Source: JAGWBJ01 sp034423015 (lineage in GTDB: Bacteria; Chloroflexota; Dehalococcoidia; Lucifugimonadales; JAGWBF01). Taken from it: DNA of 64,000 bases. The notes beneath the pieces were generated by a model, which saw only the letters and a list, made by a program, of their open reading frames with translations, was not told the origin of the DNA and ran no database searches. Location of the stretch: the NCBI GenBank assembly GCA_034423015.1, contig DAOUJG010000052.1, positions 1-64,000 of the forward strand. Direction: 5' to 3'. A program made the translations under genes and the position numbers. Of the stretch, positions 58,887 through 64,000 are shown in pieces (position 1 is the first letter of the stretch; each line of letters starts with the position of its first letter).

Positions 58887-61676
58887 ATGCCCATGCTCTC
58901 TCCCCGGGAGAGACCGCTGCTCATGATCATCGACGGCCACGCCCTGGTGCACCGCTCGTGGAGGGCCATCAGCGTCCGCCAGCACCTCTCGGTGGGCAAG
59001 ACCGGAGAGGACATCACCGCCGTCTTCGGATTCGCCAACACCTTCCTCAAGGCCCTGCAGGAGTGGACCCCCACACACTGCGCCGTTGCCTTCGACGTGG
59101 CGGCGCCCACCTTCCGCCACAAGCAGTTCGCCGACTACAAGGCGCAGCGTCCGCCGACGCCCCCCGAGCTGAAGGGCCAGTTCGGCCGGATAAAGCAGAT
59201 GGTGGAGGCCTTCGGGGTCCCCATATTCGAGGTCGAGGGGTACGAGGCCGACGACGTCATAGGCACCCTCTGCCGCCTGGCCGAGGAGCAGCGCATCGAG
59301 ACAGTCATCCTGACCGGCGACACCGACACCTTCCAGCTCGTCTCTCCCTGGGTCAGGGTGGCCCTGCACCACAACGTCCAGGACAGGAAGGTGTACGACG
59401 AGAACGAGATCCGCGCCCGGTACGGCGGCCTGACGGCGGACCTGCAGCCGGACCTGAAGGCCCTGAAGGGGGACCCCTCGGACAACATCCCCGGCGTACC
59501 CGGCGTTGGCGACAAGACCGCGGTGAAGCTGGTCAGCCGGTTCGGGAGCCTGGAGGGCATATATGAGCACATCGACGAGGTGACCCCGCCCAAGGTCCGG
59601 GAGTCGCTGTCCTCCAGCCGGGACCGGGCCTTCCAAGGGAAGATGCTCACCACCATCTCCAGGGAGGCGCCCGTGTCCCTGGACCTGGAGACCTGTCGCT
59701 TCGGCGCGTACAACAAGGCCGACGTGGTGGCCCTGTTCCGGGAGCTGGAGTTCTACACCATCCTTCCCAGGGTGCCCGACCCCCACGCCGCGGACGGACC
59801 TGCCCCCGAGGCCAACGGGGCCCAGGCCTCCCCGGACCCCGCCCTGGACCTGCCCTTGGACCTGAAGGAGGCGTCGCCCGAGCTGGACTACCGGCTGGTG
59901 ACCACCCCCGAGGCCCTGGAGGGGATGGTCCGGGAGCTGGCGGCGTCGGGGAGGTTCGCCTTCGACACGGAGACCACCGGCCAGGACCCCGTGGCCGCGG
60001 ACCTGGTGGGCATGAGCTTCTCCACGGCGCCGGCGCGCGCCTGGTACCTGCCCGTGGGCCACGACGAGGGCGACCAGCTTCCGATGGAGCAGGCGCTGGC
60101 GGCGTTGAGACCCATTCTGCAGTCGGAAGAGGTCCGGAAGACGACCCACAACGGCAACTACGACGCCACCGTCATGGCGGGCTACGGCATCGCCCTGGGG
60201 GGCATGGACTTCGACACGATGATCGTGGCCCACATGCTGGGCAGGAAGGCCCTGGGTCTCAAGAACCTGGGACTGGACGTGCTGAACATCGAGATGGAGC
60301 CGCTCAAGGCCCTCATCGGCACCGGAGCCAAGCAGACCACCATGGCCAAGGTCGCCATCGACCGGGCCCGGACCTACGCCTGCGCCGACGCGGACGTGAC
60401 CGGCAGGCTGCGGGACGTGTTCCAGGAGCAGGTCAGGAGAGACGGCTTCTGGGAGCTGCTTACCCAGGTGGAGATGCCCCTGGTGCCCGTTTTCGTCTCC
60501 CTACAGCGCACCGGCATCGCCCTGGACGCGGGCGCCCTCCACGAGATGTCCATGGACCTGGACCAGCAGATGGCAACGCTGGAGGCGGACATCTACAACC
60601 TGGTGGGGCACATCGTCAACCTGAACTCGCCCCAGCAGCTCAGCTCCCTGCTCTTCGAGGAGCTCCAGCTTCCCAAGACCAAGCGCACCAGGACCGGAGG
60701 CTACACCACCGACGCCAACGCGCTGGAGGGGCTGCGGGGCGCCCACCCCATCATCGACAAGATCCTGGAGTTCCGACAGCTCTCCAAGCTGAAGTCCACC
60801 TACGTGGACTCCCTGCCCCAGCTTGTCAACCCGCGCACGGGCCGGCTCCACACCAGCTATCACCAGACGGGCTCGGCAACGGGCCGGGTGTCCAGCAGCG
60901 ACCCCAACCTCCAGAACATCCCCATACGCACGGAGCTGGGCCGCCAGGTCCGCAGGGCCTTCGTGGCGGAGCAGGCGCCGGACCGGCTCCTCTTCTCCGC
61001 CGACTACTCCCAGATAGAGCTGAGGGTCCTGGCCCATCTCTCCGAGGACCCGGGGATGGTGGAGGCCTTCCTGAACGGGGAGGACATACACTCTGCCACG
61101 GCGTCCCAGATGTACGAGGTGGGGATGGAGGAGGTCACCGCCGACATGCGCCGCATCGCCAAGGTGCTGAACTTCGGCGTGGTGTACGGCCTGTCCGCCT
61201 ACGGCATCGCCCAGCAGACCGAGTTCAACCCCGAGGAGGGACAGCGGTTCATCGAGACTTACTTCGCCCGGTACCCGGGGATCCAGCAGTACATCGAGTC
61301 GGTCAAGGAGCAGGCCAAGCAGAAAGGCTACGTGTCCACCATGCTCGGCCGGCGCAGGTACATTCCCGAGATCCACTCCAGCAACTACAACGTGCGGCAG
61401 GCAGCCCAGCGGGCCGCCGTGAACATGCCCATCCAGGGCGGCGCGGCCGACATAATGAAGCTGGCGATGATACGGGTCCACCGCCGCATCCAGGAGTCGG
61501 CCCTTCAAGCCAAGATGCTGCTCCAGGTGCACGACGAGCTGCTGTTCGAGGTACCCACCGGGGAGGTGGACGACCTGCGGGAGCTGGTCCTGGAGGAGAT
61601 GCCCCGGGCCCTGGAGATGAAGGTGCCCCTGAAGGTGGACTTCAAGACAGGCTACAACTGGGGCGACATGGAGTAG
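58887..61676 (+). CDS. polA: DNA polymerase I
   Basis: This 929-residue enzyme has three domains: 5'-3' nuclease (MIIDGHALVHRSW near residue 13 to about 290, with DDVIGTLC and GVPGVGDKTA), a 3'-5' exonuclease with an intact DxE start (FAFDTETTGQDP, about residue 360), and the polymerase (SADYSQIELRVLAHLSEDP; RRIAKVLNFGVVYGLSAYG; QVHDELLFE). So proofreading probably works. The start ATG 58887 follows AAGGAAGGG; the ATG at 58863 is the other option. Function: gap filling in replication and repair. Divergent from ribF. Confidence 0.95.
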   Translation: MPMLSPRERPLLMIIDGHALVHRSWRAISVRQHLSVGKTGEDITAVFGFANTFLKALQEWTPTHCAVAFDVAAPTFRHKQFADYKAQRPPTPPELKGQFGRIKQMVEAFGVPIFEVEGYEADDVIGTLCRLAEEQRIETVILTGDTDTFQLVSPWVRVALHHNVQDRKVYDENEIRARYGGLTADLQPDLKALKGDPSDNIPGVPGVGDKTAVKLVSRFGSLEGIYEHIDEVTPPKVRESLSSSRDRAFQGKMLTTISREAPVSLDLETCRFGAYNKADVVALFRELEFYTILPRVPDPHAADGPAPEANGAQASPDPALDLPLDLKEASPELDYRLVTTPEALEGMVRELAASGRFAFDTETTGQDPVAADLVGMSFSTAPARAWYLPVGHDEGDQLPMEQALAALRPILQSEEVRKTTHNGNYDATVMAGYGIALGGMDFDTMIVAHMLGRKALGLKNLGLDVLNIEMEPLKALIGTGAKQTTMAKVAIDRARTYACADADVTGRLRDVFQEQVRRDGFWELLTQVEMPLVPVFVSLQRTGIALDAGALHEMSMDLDQQMATLEADIYNLVGHIVNLNSPQQLSSLLFEELQLPKTKRTRTGGYTTDANALEGLRGAHPIIDKILEFRQLSKLKSTYVDSLPQLVNPRTGRLHTSYHQTGSATGRVSSSDPNLQNIPIRTELGRQVRRAFVAEQAPDRLLFSADYSQIELRVLAHLSEDPGMVEAFLNGEDIHSATASQMYEVGMEEVTADMRRIAKVLNFGVVYGLSAYGIAQQTEFNPEEGQRFIETYFARYPGIQQYIESVKEQAKQKGYVSTMLGRRRYIPEIHSSNYNVRQAAQRAAVNMPIQGGAADIMKLAMIRVHRRIQESALQAKMLLQVHDELLFEVPTGEVDDLRELVLEEMPRALEMKVPLKVDFKTGYNWGDME

Positions 61677-61679
61677 GCC

Positions 61680-61699
61680 CGGGCCGCCACACGGCGGCC
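61680..61699. terminator. Short GC hairpin after polA
   Basis: GGCCGCC and GGCGGCC pair around the loop ACAC. No T-run follows, so termination is uncertain. It lies 5-25 bases after the polA stop. Confidence 0.35.
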
Positions 61700-61725
61700 G
61701 CAGATACCGGCAAAGGAGACAGACC

Positions 61726-62499
61726 ATGGACTTGGGCATACAGGGCAAGGTGGCGATAGTGACCGGCGGCAGCCGCGGCCTGGGGAGGGTGTCGGCCCTG
61801 GCCCTGGCGCGGGAGGGCGTAAACGTGGCCATCTGCGGCAGGACCCAGAGCACCCTGGACGGCACCGTGGAGGAGCTGCGGGCACTGGGGGTGTCAGCGG
61901 CGGGCATCGTCGCCGACATGGCCGAGGAGTCGGCTGCCCGGACGGTCTACGACGGGGCGGTGTCGGAGCTGGGACCCGTGGACATCCTGGTGAACAACGT
62001 GGGCGGGCGCAGGGGCGCCGGCTTCGCCGAGACCGACGAGGCGACCTTTATGCTGGGGTTCGAGGTCAACTTCTTCGGCGCCATGCGATTGATGCGCCTG
62101 GCCATCCCCGGCATGAGGGACCGGAAGTGGGGGCGCATCGTCAACATCTCGTCCATATACGGCAGGGAGCACGGGGGATCCGCCGACTACATGGCCTCCA
62201 AGGCGGCCCTCATCGCCTGCACCAAGTTCACGGGCGTCGAGCTCGTCAAGGACAACGTACTGGTGAACAGCATTGCCCCCGGCTCCATCATCCACGCAGG
62301 CGGGACGTGGGAGCGTTTCTCCAACCAGCAGCCCCCGGAGGTGGTGGAGGAGTTCATCGCCAGGAACCTGCCGGTGGGGAGATTCGGCTGGCCGGAGCCG
62401 GTGGGAGACCTGGTGGCCTACCTCTCCTCAGAGCGGGCCAGCATGATCACCGGCACGTGCATCCCGGTGGACGCCGGCCAGGGCCGGTCGCTGATCTAG
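61726..62499 (+). CDS. SDR-family oxidoreductase (copy 2)
   Basis: This 257-residue protein has the classical SDR marks: TGGSRGLGRVSALALAREG near residues 13-31, NNVGGRRG, the catalytic serine in NISSIYGREHGGSADYMASKAALI, and YxxxK as Y-M-A-S-K. The NAD-pocket loop ICGRTQ suggests NADP use. Product unknown. The ATG follows AAAGGAGA. It is likely transcribed with polA but unrelated to it. Confidence 0.88.
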   Translation: MDLGIQGKVAIVTGGSRGLGRVSALALAREGVNVAICGRTQSTLDGTVEELRALGVSAAGIVADMAEESAARTVYDGAVSELGPVDILVNNVGGRRGAGFAETDEATFMLGFEVNFFGAMRLMRLAIPGMRDRKWGRIVNISSIYGREHGGSADYMASKAALIACTKFTGVELVKDNVLVNSIAPGSIIHAGGTWERFSNQQPPEVVEEFIARNLPVGRFGWPEPVGDLVAYLSSERASMITGTCIPVDAGQGRSLI

Positions 62500-62537
62500 C
62501 GGTCCCAGGCCGCTCGCCAAAATCCCGGCGCCCCGCC

Positions 62538-62566
62538 TTGACTTCACCAGTGGGGTGTCATATGGT
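62538..62566 (+). promoter_or_regulatory. Promoter of dnaE
   Basis: TTGACT (62538-62543) is followed after 17 bases by TATGGT (62561-62566). The predicted leader is about 45 bases. It sits in an AT-richer gap of 118 bases. Confidence 0.6.
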
Positions 62567-62617
62567 ACCCTCACCGCCTCGGTCTCATATATGTTGTATT
62601 TTGTCTTAGGGTAGCTG

Positions 62618-64000
62618 ATGTTCACTCACCTCCACGTACACACCGAATACAGCCTTCTCGACGGGGTCAGCCGCATCCCGCACCTGGTCAGCCGCGCCAA
62701 GGAGCTCGGCATGGAGGCGCTGGCCATCACCGATCACGGCTCACTGTACGGTGTCGTGGAGTTCTACACCGAGTGCCGCCAGGCGGGAATCAAGCCGATC
62801 ATCGGCTGCGAGGTGTACGTGGCCCAGGGCAGCCGCCACACCAAGACCCAGTCCGAGCGCAGCCCCTTTCACCTCACGGTGCTGGCCAGGAACAACACCG
62901 GGTATCAGAACCTGATCCGCCTGGTCAGCCAGGCCCACCTGGAGGGCTACTACTACAAGCCCCGGGTGGACCGGGAGCTGCTGGAGCAGTACCACGAGGG
63001 GCTGGTTATCCTGGCCGGGTGCCCCACCGCGGAGGTGCCCAGGCTCATCTCCGAGGACCGGCTGGAGGACGCCCGGGAGGCGGCCCGGTGGTACAGGGAC
63101 CTGATGGGCGAGGGCGGCTACTACCTCGAGCTCCAGCGGCACGAGCACGTGGAGAACCTGGAGAAGATCAACCAGGGACTGGTGCAGCTCTCGGGGGAGC
63201 TGGACATCCCCCTGGTGGTGACCAACGACGGGCACTACGTGGACAAAGGCGACTCGCACCTGCAGGACGTGCTGATCTGCATCCACACCGGCACCACCCA
63301 GCAGGACGACAAGCGGCTGAAGATGGAGGACGACTCCTACTACCTGAAGAGCGCGGCCGAGATGGAGGAGCTCTTCCCGGACTTCCCCGAGGCCCTGAAG
63401 AACGCCGAGGTCATCGCCGAGTCCTGCGACGTCCGCCTGGCCACCGGGGAGATGCACCTGCCCAGCTACCCGGTGCCGGGCGGCGCGGACCCCGACGAGT
63501 ACCTGGCCGGGCTCTGCTGGGAGGGGTTCAAGCGGCTGTATCCCCGCACCTCCCCCGAGGCCGAGGAGCGGCTGAGCTACGAGCTGGAGGTGATAAGGCA
63601 GACCCAGTTCTCCAACTACTTCCTGGTGGTGTGGGACATCATCTCCTTCGTACGGGAGAGGGAGATACTCTTCGGCGTCCGGGGCAGCGCCGCCGCCAGC
63701 GTAGCCCTCTACTGCCTGGGCGTGACCGAGGTGGACCCGCTGGAGTACCGGCTGGTCTTCGAGCGCTTCCTGAACGTGGAGCGCAAGGAGATGCCCGACA
63801 TCGACATGGACTTCCAGGACGACCGCCGGGACGAGGTGCTCGCCTACGTCACGGAGAAGTACGGGCACGACAAGGTCGCCCAGATCATCACCTTCGGCAC
63901 CCTCGGGGCCAAGGCCTCCCTCCGGGACGTGGGCCGCGTCCTGGGCATGACCTACGCCGACGTGGACCGGGTGGCCCGCCTCGTCCCCTTCAAGTGCCGC
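62618..64000 (+). CDS. dnaE: DNA polymerase III subunit alpha, 3' end outside window
   Basis: The frame is open to the last base, so 461 codons are visible. The N-terminal PHP domain has HLHVHTEYSLLDGVSR (residues 4-19), DHGSLYGVVEFY, TNDGHYV near 206 and HTGTT. The start of the polymerase core follows: LFGVRGSAAASVALYCLG and the catalytic PDIDMDFQDDRR, ending in the window at ARLVPFKCR. This is the replicative polymerase. ATG 62618 gives the normal start; the ribosome site (TAGGGTAGCTG) is weak. The promoter at 62538-62566 lies upstream. Confidence 0.95.
   Translation, partial: MFTHLHVHTEYSLLDGVSRIPHLVSRAKELGMEALAITDHGSLYGVVEFYTECRQAGIKPIIGCEVYVAQGSRHTKTQSERSPFHLTVLARNNTGYQNLIRLVSQAHLEGYYYKPRVDRELLEQYHEGLVILAGCPTAEVPRLISEDRLEDAREAARWYRDLMGEGGYYLELQRHEHVENLEKINQGLVQLSGELDIPLVVTNDGHYVDKGDSHLQDVLICIHTGTTQQDDKRLKMEDDSYYLKSAAEMEELFPDFPEALKNAEVIAESCDVRLATGEMHLPSYPVPGGADPDEYLAGLCWEGFKRLYPRTSPEAEERLSYELEVIRQTQFSNYFLVVWDIISFVREREILFGVRGSAAASVALYCLGVTEVDPLEYRLVFERFLNVERKEMPDIDMDFQDDRRDEVLAYVTEKYGHDKVAQIITFGTLGAKASLRDVGRVLGMTYADVDRVARLVPFKCR

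Overview
The window is GC-rich, gene-dense bacterial chromosome. The most likely source is a member of Chloroflexota, class Dehalococcoidia, of the SAR202 type. This is an inference from three observations: a compact nuoA-D/H-N cluster without nuoEFG; a family of near-identical LLM-class (luciferase-like) flavin oxidoreductases beside MmgE/PrpD, amidase, hydantoinase and PuuE-type deacetylase genes; and wide use of GTG starts with strong Shine-Dalgarno sites. No rRNA, tRNA or CRISPR array was recognised.

Layout. 1-8.6 kb: the 3' end of a tandem Cache-domain protein, an LLM oxidoreductase, a PAC2 protein, a PuuE-like deacetylase, a HbpS/GlcG protein, ispH, threonine synthase, a class III aminotransferase and a methyltransferase. 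8.67-19.16 kb: the respiratory complex I operon nuoABCD-HIJKLMN behind a clear sigma-70-type promoter, with an extra 81-residue ORF between nuoC and nuoD. 19.4-23.2 kb: a LOG-family protein, enolase, an MNT/HEPN pair and GAPDH. 23.3-26.9 kb (minus strand): DNA-3-methyladenine glycosylase I (tag), an LLM oxidoreductase, an EthD-like protein, an Asp-box repeat protein and a 93-residue orphan. 26.85-29.2 kb: a visibly AT-richer island with a cytosine-5 DNA methyltransferase, a GIY-YIG nuclease and a Vsr endonuclease, probably an acquired restriction-modification unit.

29.2-45.5 kb is a catabolic region: a third LLM oxidoreductase, MmgE/PrpD, an amidase with a 47-codon cysteine-tailed small ORF behind it, a PNPOx-like protein, an SDR, two divergent MFS transporters, a second PuuE-like deacetylase, an alpha/beta hydrolase, a formyltetrahydrofolate cyclo-ligase-like protein, and an operon of TPP-binding decarboxylase half, fourth LLM oxidoreductase, DUF917 protein and hydantoinase A. 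45.5-53.5 kb: a PLP enzyme of the D-cysteine desulfhydrase/ACC deaminase family, an MFS transporter, an esterase, a class IV aminotransferase, gamma-glutamyltranspeptidase, a DUF1015 protein and a coiled-coil protein. 53.6-58.7 kb (minus strand): ribF-tyrS-class V aminotransferase-serA. 58.8-64 kb: polA, an SDR and the 5' part of dnaE, which runs off the window.

How the genes fit together: the housekeeping blocks (complex I, lower glycolysis, isoprenoid and threonine synthesis, serine synthesis with FMN supply, replication polymerases) are interleaved with flavin oxidoreductases, hydrolases and transporters suited to breaking down diverse organic molecules. Four intergenic copies of a roughly 150-240 bp repeat with imperfect inverted ends look like a MITE-type element. 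Two genes (serA and tag) appear to start at non-standard codons (ATA and CTG).
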